Origin: an uncultured Eubacteriales bacterium
GTDB lineage: Bacteria; Bacillota; Clostridia; Oscillospirales; CAG-382
Reading direction: 5' to 3'
DNA length: 64,000 bases
NCBI GenBank assembly: GCA_900551295.1
Contig: URVJ01000015.1
Coordinates: 5,422-69,421, forward strand
Shown here: positions 34,975 to 42,988 of the stretch, piece after piece
Layout of the letters: each line of letters begins with the position of its first letter
How positions within the stretch are numbered: the stretch's first letter is position 1
Notes under the pieces: model-generated
Told to the model about the DNA's origin: nothing
Seen by the model: the letters and a program-made list of their open reading frames with translations, nothing else
Databases searched by the model: none
Translations under genes and position numbers: made by a program

Positions 34975-36009
34975 TTATAATCCGCGCGCAAATTCGCTGA
35001 TAAACAGCGAAGAAAGCTCCAGCATATTCTGCATATCGCGCTTTGACGCAACGCTTGACGGAGTGTGTATATATCTGCACGCAAGTGAGAGCGCGCCGAC
35101 CTTTACGCCGTTCTTTGCCTTTGCAATGTTGCGCGCGTCGGTTCCGCCGGCTATCTTTGTCTTGGTCTGACAGGGAATGCCGTTTTTCTCGGCAATGGCG
35201 CGTATGAAGGAGTAAATTTCGCCGTCGTACATTGTGCCTCTGTCCATAAACGGCGAGACAGGACCGAAACCTGCGCGGCAGACGGCATTTTCATCGGTAA
35301 TTCCGGAAAGATCCGACGCAGTAGTGCCTTCAAGCACAAGACAAACGTCCGGATCTATTCTGTAAGTTGCGGCTGCCGCACCGACGCCGCCTATTTCCTC
35401 GCCCACCGTAAATGCAAAATAAACGTCGCAGTCAAGTTCCGTCTTTGCAAGCTCGCACATGATCGCGCAGCCTATTCTGTCGTCAAGAGCCTTTGCCTTT
35501 ATAAGTCCGTTTCCGAACTCGCAGAAATCGCTTTCAAACGCCGCGTATTCTCCGAAAACGTCCATACTTTCGGCGTCTGCCTTATCGTGCGCGCCTATGT
35601 CGATGAAAATGTCGCGGATACTCGGAACGCCGTCGGATTTGCCGGATAAATGCACGGGTTTTGAGCCTATAACTCCGGGAATTCTGCGTTTGCCTATCAT
35701 GACCCGTTTTGACGGCATTATCGGCGTCACCATGCCGACCTCGTCAACAAGCAGCGTCCCGTCGTCGTTGATGTGTTTTACGCAAAAACCCACCTCGTCC
35801 ATGTGGGCGCAGAGCATAAGTTTTTTTCCGGTGCAGACTCTGCCCTTTTTGAACGCAAGCAGATTTCCCGCGGCGTCCGTCATAACGTCGTCGCAGAACG
35901 GGAGAATTTCGTCCTTTATAATGTCGCGTACCTCGTCCTCGAAGCCCGAAACGCCGTTTGCAAGGCAGAGTTTTTTTAATAATTCAAAGTCAAATGCACC
36001 ACGTTCCAT
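34975..36009 (-). CDS. M42 family metallopeptidase
   Basis: 344-residue dinuclear-zinc aminopeptidase of the tetrahedral TET/FrvX type. All ligands are present: LCAHMDEVGF (His, Asp), KALDDRIGCAI (bridging Asp), VGEEIGGVGA (catalytic Glu plus Glu), LVLEGTTASD and RYIHTPSSVA (late His). The ATG at 36009 follows GGAGGTG and overlaps the stop of the next upstream gene as TAATG, so the two are coupled. It is the middle member of three tandem homologs and the most canonical. Confidence 0.92.
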   Translation of the reverse strand: MERGAFDFELLKKLCLANGVSGFEDEVRDIIKDEILPFCDDVMTDAAGNLLAFKKGRVCTGKKLMLCAHMDEVGFCVKHINDDGTLLVDEVGMVTPIMPSKRVMIGKRRIPGVIGSKPVHLSGKSDGVPSIRDIFIDIGAHDKADAESMDVFGEYAAFESDFCEFGNGLIKAKALDDRIGCAIMCELAKTELDCDVYFAFTVGEEIGGVGAAAATYRIDPDVCLVLEGTTASDLSGITDENAVCRAGFGPVSPFMDRGTMYDGEIYSFIRAIAEKNGIPCQTKTKIAGGTDARNIAKAKNGVKVGALSLACRYIHTPSSVASKRDMQNMLELSSLFISEFARGL

Positions 36010-37088
36010 TACAGCGCACCTCCTTTGTGTACGGTTTCGGATAATCGCGGAAATTTTTTCGCGCAGTCTGCGGCAAAGCACTTTAAAAGCTTCGCGCACG
36101 AGATAACGTCGTCAAGCGACGCACATTCTACGCTTGTATGCATATATTTGAGCGGTATCGAAAGCACGGCGGTTTGTATACCTGTTGACATTCTGCCCAT
36201 GATGTTTGCATTTGTGCCGGTGCTTTGCATTTCGACTATCCGGCTGCACTTTACGCCGTGTTTTTGCGCGCTTTGGTATATCGCGTCGGTAAATGCGCGG
36301 TTTGTTGACGCCGACAGAGAAAGTCCCGCGCCGCCGTCAATAGGAATGTACTCTCCGGGGTACGACGACTGCTCCTTTGCAAAGTTTACGTCGAGCACCA
36401 CGCAGCCGTCCGCACGGAAATTTTCGGCAAGAGTGCTTGCGCCGCGCATACTTTTTTCCTCTCCGACGGACAGGTGCGCGTATACGTTTATGACGTCGGT
36501 AACGGATTCGTTTATAAGCTTTAACGCGTGGCAGATTGCCGCAATGCAAAGCTTGTCGTCAAGCGATTTTGAGGCTATGCGGTTATTTGCAAGCAGCGTT
36601 ACGGGCGCGTGAAAACCTCCGGGCGTGCCTATGGGACAAAGCTCGGAAAGCTCTCCGTCGGAAAGCCCCGTGTCGAGCATAAGTTCCGAAAGCGGCGTTT
36701 TTTTGTCGGAGCTTGCAAGGTGCGGCGGAACGGACGTGAAAAACGCACGCAGCGTGCGCTTGCCGTAAAGCTCTGCTTCGCTCGCAGGAAGTATGCCGGA
36801 ATCGATGCCGCCGATTGCCGAAACTTTGACAAATCCGTTTCCGCAGTGTTCCGTTACGGTAAAGCCTATCGTGTCGGCGTGCGCGTCGAATACCAGCGTT
36901 TTCGCGTCGGGATCTTTCGACTGTATTCCGAATATGACCGAACCCGACGGAAGTATACGCATATGCGGATTTCGTATACCTGTATATTTAACTGCGGCGT
37001 CGGCAAGCGTGTTCATGCCGCTTTTTTCGTATCCCGAAACTGTCGGGACAGCCGTCAGTTCTCTGATTAAAGATAAAAGCTTGTGCAA
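36009..37088 (-). CDS. M42 family metallopeptidase, divergent paralog
   Basis: 359 residues of the same family. Ligands are present in slightly different contexts: VFDAHADTIGF, SKSLDDKLCIA, LSVGEEKSMRGAS, VVLDVNFAKE and KYMHTSVECAS. It is the first of the three M42 genes after mnmM and is translationally coupled to the next. Sequence around the ligands differs from the middle paralog, so the three probably have separate roles, perhaps as subunits of a mixed complex; that is an inference. Confidence 0.9.
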   Translation of the reverse strand: MHKLLSLIRELTAVPTVSGYEKSGMNTLADAAVKYTGIRNPHMRILPSGSVIFGIQSKDPDAKTLVFDAHADTIGFTVTEHCGNGFVKVSAIGGIDSGILPASEAELYGKRTLRAFFTSVPPHLASSDKKTPLSELMLDTGLSDGELSELCPIGTPGGFHAPVTLLANNRIASKSLDDKLCIAAICHALKLINESVTDVINVYAHLSVGEEKSMRGASTLAENFRADGCVVLDVNFAKEQSSYPGEYIPIDGGAGLSLSASTNRAFTDAIYQSAQKHGVKCSRIVEMQSTGTNANIMGRMSTGIQTAVLSIPLKYMHTSVECASLDDVISCAKLLKCFAADCAKKFPRLSETVHKGGAL

Positions 37089-37133
37089 GAGATTTACCTC
37101 TTTTCTTAGGGAATGATCTGCGCGCCGAAGATG

Positions 37134-37688
37134 TTATTTGCGGTACTTTTCCACGGCGAAAATAAAGGGCGCGTCGGGAGAATTTATAATCCTGAAATTT
37201 GTAATGCAGTAATATTTTTTGTCGTATTCCGAGAGCGCGCCGTAAAGCATTTCACCCTCAAGTTTTCCCTCTTCGTGACCCGGATATACGTTGATTACGA
37301 GAACGCAGCCGGGGTTTAGCAGCTCTATTGCCGCTTTTATTGCAGGCAGAGTGCTTGTGCGCATGGTGTGTATGGACTTGTCGCCTCCCGGGAGATAGCC
37401 GAGGTTGAAAAGTCCGCCGTCAATGCCGCATTTGACGTAGTTTTTGACGTTTGCATGGCTGTCGAGAATGAGTTCCGCATTTGAAAATCCGGCGTCGGAC
37501 AATCTTTTCGCGGTGTTGTCGAGCGCGCTTTGCTGAATGTCAAAGGCGTATACTTTTCCGTCGGGTACAAGCGAGCAGAGATACTCGGTGTCGTGACCGT
37601 TGCCCATGGTAAAATCCACAAGGACGGAATTTTTTTCTATGTGACCGCCGTTAAGAAAACCTTTTGCCACATCGAGAAGTTCGTACAT
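37134..37688 (-). CDS. mnmM: tRNA mnm5U34-type methyltransferase (YtqB/MnmM family)
   Basis: 184-residue class I SAM methyltransferase of the YtqB family; B. subtilis YtqB, named MnmM, methylates nm5(s2)U34 in tRNA. Motifs: LVDFTMGNGHDTEYL for SAM binding, AFDIQQSALDNTAKRL, FNLGYLPGGDKSIHT (the NLGYLPGGD core is typical) and VINVYPGHEEGKLE. The ATG follows GGAGG. It leads the minus-strand operon with the three M42 genes. Confidence 0.9.
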   Translation of the reverse strand: MYELLDVAKGFLNGGHIEKNSVLVDFTMGNGHDTEYLCSLVPDGKVYAFDIQQSALDNTAKRLSDAGFSNAELILDSHANVKNYVKCGIDGGLFNLGYLPGGDKSIHTMRTSTLPAIKAAIELLNPGCVLVINVYPGHEEGKLEGEMLYGALSEYDKKYYCITNFRIINSPDAPFIFAVEKYRK

Positions 37689-37733
37689 TGTTTTTCCTCC
37701 GATGAGAATTGTTTATATATTTTTCATTTATAT

Positions 37734-37762
37734 ATTTTACCACAACTCCGTGCGGTTTTCAA
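37734..37762 (-). promoter_or_regulatory. promoter of the mnmM-M42 operon
   Basis: On the minus strand, TTGAAA (37757-37762) and TAAAAT (37734-37739) are 17 bp apart, about 45 bp before mnmM. Confidence 0.7.
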
Positions 37763-37886
37763 TAGGTTATGCGCAGCAATCGGACCAATTCGGCGTGAAT
37801 AGGTACATTCAGCTCCCTTCTCGTTTTGTATATTTTTTGAAATTCTGCCGATAATATCAAAAGAAATATACGCCGGGGTGAGATAT

Positions 37887-39515
37887 ATGAAATATAATCC
37901 GTCAAAACGCGCCGTCGCGGTCTACTGCGGCTTTTTAATGTGCCTTTGTTTTTTGTGCGCAAGGCTTTACCGCCTTTCCGAGGGCAACAGATCTCTGGAC
38001 GTTCTCGGCGGACAGTATTCGAGAAAGCTCGACGTCGCACAGCGCAGCGCATTCGTGTACGACAGAAATATGCAGCTTATCTCGCACAAACCCGACGGAT
38101 ATATAATTCTCACCGACCCTGCCGCGCTTGAGGGCAGCGTGAATTCGCTGTGCGCACAACTTTCGGACGTATCGGATAAAGACGCGGACGGCCTTTCCGA
38201 CAGGCTGCTTTCGGGAAAAACTCTGCTGATCACGGCGGACGGCAGCGCAGATGTTTCGGAACTGTCCGAAAAAAGGGGCATGTATGTGTTTCCGAAATAC
38301 GCCGAGACCGACGGCATTGCCGTTCATCTTATGGGATATAAAAACTCGGACGGTATCGGTATGTCGGGACTGCAAAAAGAATATACAGGTATACTTTCGG
38401 AATTGTCGGGAAACGTAAGCGCCGTGTACCAGGCAAACGCGGTAAACGCCGTAATGACGGACGGCGGATTTACAGTCTGCGATAAAGGATATACGACGCG
38501 TGACGGAGTTGTGCTTACGATAGATAAAGAACTTCAGGAGTTTTGCGATAATCTCGGAAAAGAGTATATCGACTGCGGCGCGGTGGTCGTCTGCGACGTA
38601 AAGACCGGCGAAATACTCGCGTGTTCAAGCTTTCCGGAGTATGATCAGAAACGAGTCGGCGATTATCTGAACTCAGACCGTGCAGAGCTTGTAAACCGTG
38701 TTGAAAAGACCTTTACGCCGGGTTCCGTTTTTAAGCTTGTAGTCGCCGCGGCGGCTCTCGAACAGTCAAAAGATAATTTTGATTTTGAGTATACCTGTAC
38801 GGGAAGTATCGAGGTAGGCGGCGAAACGTTCCGATGTCATAAAAAGTCGGGTCACGGCGCACAGACGCTGTCCGACGCGTTTGCAAATTCCTGCAACACC
38901 TATTTTGTCGCGCTCGGACGTAAAATCGGCATGGAGCAAATTGTAAAAACCGCGCGCAATATGGGACTCGGACAGCCGGTTTTCGCGGATATACTGTCGT
39001 CGGACGCCGCAAATCTGCCCGATAATACAGACAGCGACGAAAAACTGCTTGCCAACATATCTTTCGGGCAGGGAACTCTTCTTGTATCTCCTCTCGACAT
39101 GATAAATGTGACAAATGTCTGCGCCACGGGTTTTCTTCCGACGCTTTCGGCGGTAAAGGGAATATATTCGGGGCAAATGCTCAAACAACCGCAGAAAAAT
39201 GAGCCCGTGCGTGTTTTAAGCGATGAAACCGTCGCAAAAATGAAGACAATGATGAGAAAATGCGTGACCGACGGAACGGGAAACGGCGCGTTTATAAAAT
39301 CCGTGCCAAACGGCGGCAAGACCGCGACGGCTCAGACAGGACAAAGACTTTCGGACGGCAGTGAAATTCTTCACCGCTGGTTCTGCGGAGTCTATCCTCT
39401 CGAGGATCCGAAATACTCCGTCTGTGTGCTTTGTGACGGAAACGGTCGAACGCGCATTTCGCCTGCCGAAATCTTTAAAATTGTGAATAAATTTCTGATT
39501 AATCGAAAATTTTAA
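37887..39515 (+). CDS. class B penicillin-binding transpeptidase
   Basis: 542-residue membrane-anchored D,D-transpeptidase that crosslinks peptidoglycan. One N-terminal helix (about 8-28) is followed by a reduced N-terminal domain and the transpeptidase domain: SxxK in TPGSVFKLV (Ser about 280), SxN in SCNTYFVALG, and KTA in GGKTATAQTG where KTG is usual. It is closest to the short clostridial PBP2/FtsI-like group. The ATG at 37887 is chosen because GGGGTGAG lies just before it; a GTG three codons upstream is inside that site. It precedes spo0A. Confidence 0.9.
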   Translation: MKYNPSKRAVAVYCGFLMCLCFLCARLYRLSEGNRSLDVLGGQYSRKLDVAQRSAFVYDRNMQLISHKPDGYIILTDPAALEGSVNSLCAQLSDVSDKDADGLSDRLLSGKTLLITADGSADVSELSEKRGMYVFPKYAETDGIAVHLMGYKNSDGIGMSGLQKEYTGILSELSGNVSAVYQANAVNAVMTDGGFTVCDKGYTTRDGVVLTIDKELQEFCDNLGKEYIDCGAVVVCDVKTGEILACSSFPEYDQKRVGDYLNSDRAELVNRVEKTFTPGSVFKLVVAAAALEQSKDNFDFEYTCTGSIEVGGETFRCHKKSGHGAQTLSDAFANSCNTYFVALGRKIGMEQIVKTARNMGLGQPVFADILSSDAANLPDNTDSDEKLLANISFGQGTLLVSPLDMINVTNVCATGFLPTLSAVKGIYSGQMLKQPQKNEPVRVLSDETVAKMKTMMRKCVTDGTGNGAFIKSVPNGGKTATAQTGQRLSDGSEILHRWFCGVYPLEDPKYSVCVLCDGNGRTRISPAEIFKIVNKFLINRKF

Positions 39516-39623
39516 ATTCGACTTTTTTCCCTGCTTTTCGGCATTTGCGGTCAATCAACGCCAAAACGTAATTAACAAATATAAAACAAAATATTACAAC
39601 AGTTAACGAATTTTGGCAAAAAA

Positions 39624-39652
39624 TTGCCGTTTAGCTACATATTTATTAAAAT
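39624..39652 (+). promoter_or_regulatory. possible vegetative promoter of spo0A
   Basis: TTGCCG (39624-39629), 17-bp spacer, TAAAAT (39647-39652), about 95 bp before spo0A. The 232-bp gap also has a GGCAA/TTGCC hairpin overlapping the -35. No sigma-H promoter could be placed with confidence. Confidence 0.45.
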
Positions 39653-39747
39653 TTGTTCGTGCAGTTGAAAATTAATTGTCAACACAAAAACGAGATTTGT
39701 TCAAAAAATATCGTAAAAAATTCAGGATTGTGTGGAAGGGTGTAAAC

Positions 39748-40551
39748 ATGAATTATACGGGTATGTCGAAAAAAGTGCTTATAGCGGATGCAAATTCCGA
39801 ATTCCGTATCGGACTTAAGAGTTACCTTACGAAGCAGGGATACACGGTTGTGGGCGACAGCTCCGACGGAAAAGAAGCGGCAAGACTTGCCGAACGCGAG
39901 AAACCCGATGTAGTCGTGCTTGATCTTTTGCTCCCGAGATATGACGGAATTGCGGTTATGACGCAGATAAAATCGAGCAGCATAGGAACTTGCCCCGCGT
40001 TTGTTGTGGTAACGGGCGTCGGCAGCAGAGCAATGCTTGCAGAGGCGAACGAGGCGGGAGCTACATACTGCGTTCTCAAACCGTGCGAGTACGAAGTGGT
40101 TGCGGATAAGATCAGCAAGGCGCTGCTTGCGCGCGCCGGAGAGCCTGCACAGAACGTAACGCACGGCGCGGACGGCGAAACGTATGTCAAGGCAATTCCC
40201 GACCTTGAAACGCAGGTGACCAAGATAATACATCAGATAGGCGTTCCGGCGCACATAAAGGGTTATCAGTATCTGAGAACCGCGATAATAATGACTATGC
40301 AGAACACCGAGCTTATAAATTCCATAACCAAGCAGCTTTACCCGAACGTCGCAAAGGAATACGGTACGACGTCATCGAGAGTTGAGCGCGCCATAAGACA
40401 CGCGATAGAGGTTGCCTGGGACAGAGGCGACATAGACGTTATAAATTCGTTCTTCGGATACACTGTTCAGAGCACGCGGGGAAAGCCGACGAACTCCGAG
40501 TTTATCGCGCTCGTTGCGGACAGTTTAAGGCTTCGCAACAAGACGGCGTAA
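39748..40551 (+). CDS. spo0A: stage 0 sporulation master regulator
   Basis: Response regulator that commits the cell to sporulation. 267 residues: receiver domain (about 7-125) with phospho-acceptor Asp59 in DVVVLDLLLPRYDG and the conserved Lys in YCVLKPCEYE, then the diagnostic C-terminal DNA-binding domain with VPAHIKGYQYLRTAI, TTSSRVERAIRHAIEVAWDR and KPTNSEFIALVAD. The usual acidic pair of the receiver is D14-A15 here. The ATG at 39748 follows GAAGGG. spoIVB, which commonly precedes spo0A, is not adjacent; a PBP gene is. Confidence 0.97.
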   Translation: MNYTGMSKKVLIADANSEFRIGLKSYLTKQGYTVVGDSSDGKEAARLAEREKPDVVVLDLLLPRYDGIAVMTQIKSSSIGTCPAFVVVTGVGSRAMLAEANEAGATYCVLKPCEYEVVADKISKALLARAGEPAQNVTHGADGETYVKAIPDLETQVTKIIHQIGVPAHIKGYQYLRTAIIMTMQNTELINSITKQLYPNVAKEYGTTSSRVERAIRHAIEVAWDRGDIDVINSFFGYTVQSTRGKPTNSEFIALVADSLRLRNKTA

Positions 40552-40569
40552 GGTGGGCTTTTTGGGGTG

Positions 40570-41092
40570 AGTGTTGATTATTTTGGCCTAAAAAAATAAT
40601 TCACTGCCATGTGCAACTCTATTCACAGACTTTTCGGAACCGAAAGAGTCCCCTGCGAGGATAAATGGGGCGCTCTAAAGAGTGTAAACAAAAGATTTTC
40701 GCGGCTCAGACGCCGCCGCGAAAGCATGGCTGCGGGAGGATTTCACTCTAAAGAGTGTAAACGCCCTAAGTAAGATATTTTTCTCCCCCCACAGCCTTTT
40801 CCAAATTAACCGCACTGCCGCTACGGTACTTCTGTGCAGCTCACGGCAAAATCGCCGCGCGACAGGCGCGCGGATATGGGGGTCTGTACGAAGTAAAACA
40901 ATTTCGGAAAGCTTGCTGCTTTTAATATACTCAAACAGTCAGCAGGACTTACTTTTACGATCAGTTCGCTTACGCGAGATGACTACGGCTGAATGTTAGT
41001 TTTATGTTTGGTTGGCGGAAAAGTGCAAGTTTGCTCTAAATTAATACAAAAATATACTCTGTGCATTGTTCTACAACTTTGCACAGAGTTTT
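40570..41092 (-). repeat. interspersed hairpin element, copy R7 (reverse)
   Basis: Read on the minus strand: a 52-bp terminator cassette shared with R9, TAACATTCAGCCGTAGTC, the CTCGC stem region, a TGCTGACTG variant, the CCGCGCG/CGCGCGG hairpin (about 40857-40876), GCGATTTTGCCGTGAG, CACTCTTTAGAGTGAAATCC, TTTCGCGGC pairing, CACTCTTTAGAGCG and the CTTTCGGTTCCGAAAAG tail. It lies between the convergent spo0A and araC-type genes. It has no palindrome, and the 3' end of the araC-type gene shows no obvious pyrimidine bias. Confidence 0.8.
41056..41092. terminator. terminator of the araC-type gene, inside R7
   Basis: ACTCTGTGCA (41056-41065) pairs with TGCACAGAGT (41080-41089). Minus-strand reading is followed by ATATTTTTG, plus-strand by TTTTATTA. 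The surrounding 52 bp (41041-41092) are identical to 59941-59992. Confidence 0.8.
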
Positions 41093-41093
41093 A

Positions 41094-41885
41094 TTATATG
41101 TCGTCAATCGGGTATTGCGAAGGCGAAAATCCGGTTTGCTTTTTGAATACGTTTGAAAAGTAATAAGTGTTGGAGAAACCGCACATTTCCGCAATTTCCG
41201 AAACTGACCGACGGTTCGTGACAAGCAGTTCTTTGGCATAATTGATTCTCATCTTTGTTACAAACCTCACCGGTGACATTTTAAATGTCTTTTTGAATAA
41301 TTCGCTGAAATATGCATATTCCAAACCGGTGGCGTGACAAAGTTCCTTGTAGCTGAAATTCGGGTTTTTATAATTTTCCGTAATGTAATCGCGTGCTTTT
41401 TGCATATGCTCTTTCTGTATGCCGGATAAATAAAAATGCTGCTGTTTTTGAAAAGACGATATAATATCATAGAATATCATCATTGAAGATGCATAATATC
41501 CGACACCTTTTTTCTGCCATGTATCAAAAAGTTTCATAAATTTGTCTTTCAGGTTTTTGTTGTTAAGCAGTCCTATTGCATGCTCCGGCATTGGAGAATC
41601 GGCGTCGAAGTAAACGTCAATGCAGGAGGAATATTCGGAAAGATGCTGCACGGTATACCTGCCGCGCGACTGTCCTTTGGGTATATAACGTATAGAATCG
41701 GCACAGTCATGAATTTCAATACCGTCGACAATGGTGTTGTTATCGCCGGATAGAAAAAACACAATTTCATAGGTTCTGAAAAAATTCCCGTATTCTATGA
41801 TGCTTAACGGTTTTGAATAACCGCAGTATTTTTCAACAGAATAAATTTTATTTATATGGACTGTTTCACAGTCGAACAAATTCAT
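41094..41885 (-). CDS. AraC-family transcriptional regulator
   Basis: 263 residues: an N-terminal cupin-like sensor domain (about 1-150) and a C-terminal AraC pair of helix-turn-helix motifs, with HMQKARDYITENYKNPNFSYKELCHATGLEYAYFSELFKK split over the first HTH and ISEIAEMCGFSNTYYFSNVFK in the second. The ATG at 41885 follows AGGTGGG. It is divergent from the glycyl-radical activase gene with 154 bp between them and probably controls it in response to the substrate. The block is more A+T rich than its surroundings. Confidence 0.92.
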   Translation of the reverse strand: MNLFDCETVHINKIYSVEKYCGYSKPLSIIEYGNFFRTYEIVFFLSGDNNTIVDGIEIHDCADSIRYIPKGQSRGRYTVQHLSEYSSCIDVYFDADSPMPEHAIGLLNNKNLKDKFMKLFDTWQKKGVGYYASSMMIFYDIISSFQKQQHFYLSGIQKEHMQKARDYITENYKNPNFSYKELCHATGLEYAYFSELFKKTFKMSPVRFVTKMRINYAKELLVTNRRSVSEIAEMCGFSNTYYFSNVFKKQTGFSPSQYPIDDI

Positions 41886-41990
41886 AAAATCCCACCTCAA
41901 AAATCATCTTTGAGGCAATTATAACATATTGATTTGTTTTTAGCAATATAAAAAACACCATAACAAATTATAAAAACATAACGATTGGTA

Positions 41991-42018
41991 TTTACTGTTA
42001 AACGGTTTTTTATATAAT
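41991..42018 (+). promoter_or_regulatory. promoter of the activase-glycyl radical enzyme genes
   Basis: TTTACT (41991-41996) and TATAAT (42013-42018) with a 16-bp spacer, 22 bp before the activase ATG. The AraC-type regulator could bind just upstream; no clear direct repeat was identified. Confidence 0.6.
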
Positions 42019-42039
42019 AGAGGTGTACGGAGGTAAACT

Positions 42040-42858
42040 ATGAAAGCTGTAATATTTGACATACAGAGAAATTCTTTTGTTGACGGTCCCGGTATAAGGA
42101 CAACAGTGTTTTTTAAAGGCTGTAATATGCGGTGTAAATGGTGTCATAATCCCGAAAGTCAGTCGGCGCAAAAGCAAATGATGTATTATAAGGATAAATG
42201 TACCGGCTGCGGCAAATGCGCCAAAGTTTGTCCGAATCAATTAAAAAAATGTGATTTCTGCGGTAAATGCGAGCTTTACTGCCCTGCGGACGCAAGAAAA
42301 ATATGCGGTAAGGAATACAGTGCCGATGAGGTTTTCAATGAAATTGCAAAGGATAAAACGTTTTACGAAAACTCCGGCGGCGGCGCAACCTTTTCGGGCG
42401 GTGAATGTATGCTGCAAATAGGTTTTTTGTGTGAAATTCTAAAAAAATGTAAAGAAAACGGCATACATACGGCGGTTGACACGGCAGGGAATGTTCCGTG
42501 GGAATATTTTGAAAAAATTCTTCCCTATACCGATATTTTTTTATATGATGTAAAGGCGTTTTCGGAAGATTTACATAAACGCGGAACGGGCGTCTCAAAT
42601 AAATTAATTCTTGAAAATCTGATTCGTCTTTCGGGTAAATGCGATATTATCGTAAGAATCCCTGTTATAGGCGGATTTAACGATGACAAATCAGAGCTTG
42701 AAAAAATTGCGGAATTTTTGAAAAAGATAAAATGTATTAAAAAAGAACTTTTGCCGTATCACAACATGGGCGAGCATAAATATGACGCACTCGGCATGGA
42801 ACATGAAGCTTACAGCGTGCCGGATATGCAACAAATCAAAAAAATATTTGAGGAGTGA
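42040..42858 (+). CDS. glycyl-radical enzyme activating enzyme (radical SAM)
   Basis: 272-residue PflA-type activase that uses SAM and a 4Fe-4S cluster to place the glycyl radical. The radical-SAM motif is Cys28-x3-Cys32-x2-Cys35 in GCNMRCKWCHNPES. A ferredoxin-like insert (about 50-90) has CTGCGKCAKVCP and CDFCGKCELYCP, so two extra clusters are expected; this insert marks activases of non-PFL enzymes such as diol dehydratase or choline lyase types. The ATG follows GGAGGT. Its substrate protein is the next gene. Confidence 0.93.
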   Translation: MKAVIFDIQRNSFVDGPGIRTTVFFKGCNMRCKWCHNPESQSAQKQMMYYKDKCTGCGKCAKVCPNQLKKCDFCGKCELYCPADARKICGKEYSADEVFNEIAKDKTFYENSGGGATFSGGECMLQIGFLCEILKKCKENGIHTAVDTAGNVPWEYFEKILPYTDIFLYDVKAFSEDLHKRGTGVSNKLILENLIRLSGKCDIIVRIPVIGGFNDDKSELEKIAEFLKKIKCIKKELLPYHNMGEHKYDALGMEHEAYSVPDMQQIKKIFEE

Positions 42859-42988
42859 GCAGAGGTTTACAAAACTTACAAAGCCGTCGGGCAGCCTTGC
42901 TGAAATGCGTATTACGTTCTATGATTTCATAGTGATAAAGAATAAAAGTAACAAATACAATACAAGAGATTTATAAGGAGAAATTATA

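Noticed and set aside
39764..39770. TGTCGAA, a perfect Spo0A box, at the start of spo0A
   Set aside because: It lies inside the coding sequence (codons Met-Ser-Lys) and no second box is paired with it; a near match, TTCGACT, at about 39517 is only 6 of 7. Autoregulation is possible but not supported.
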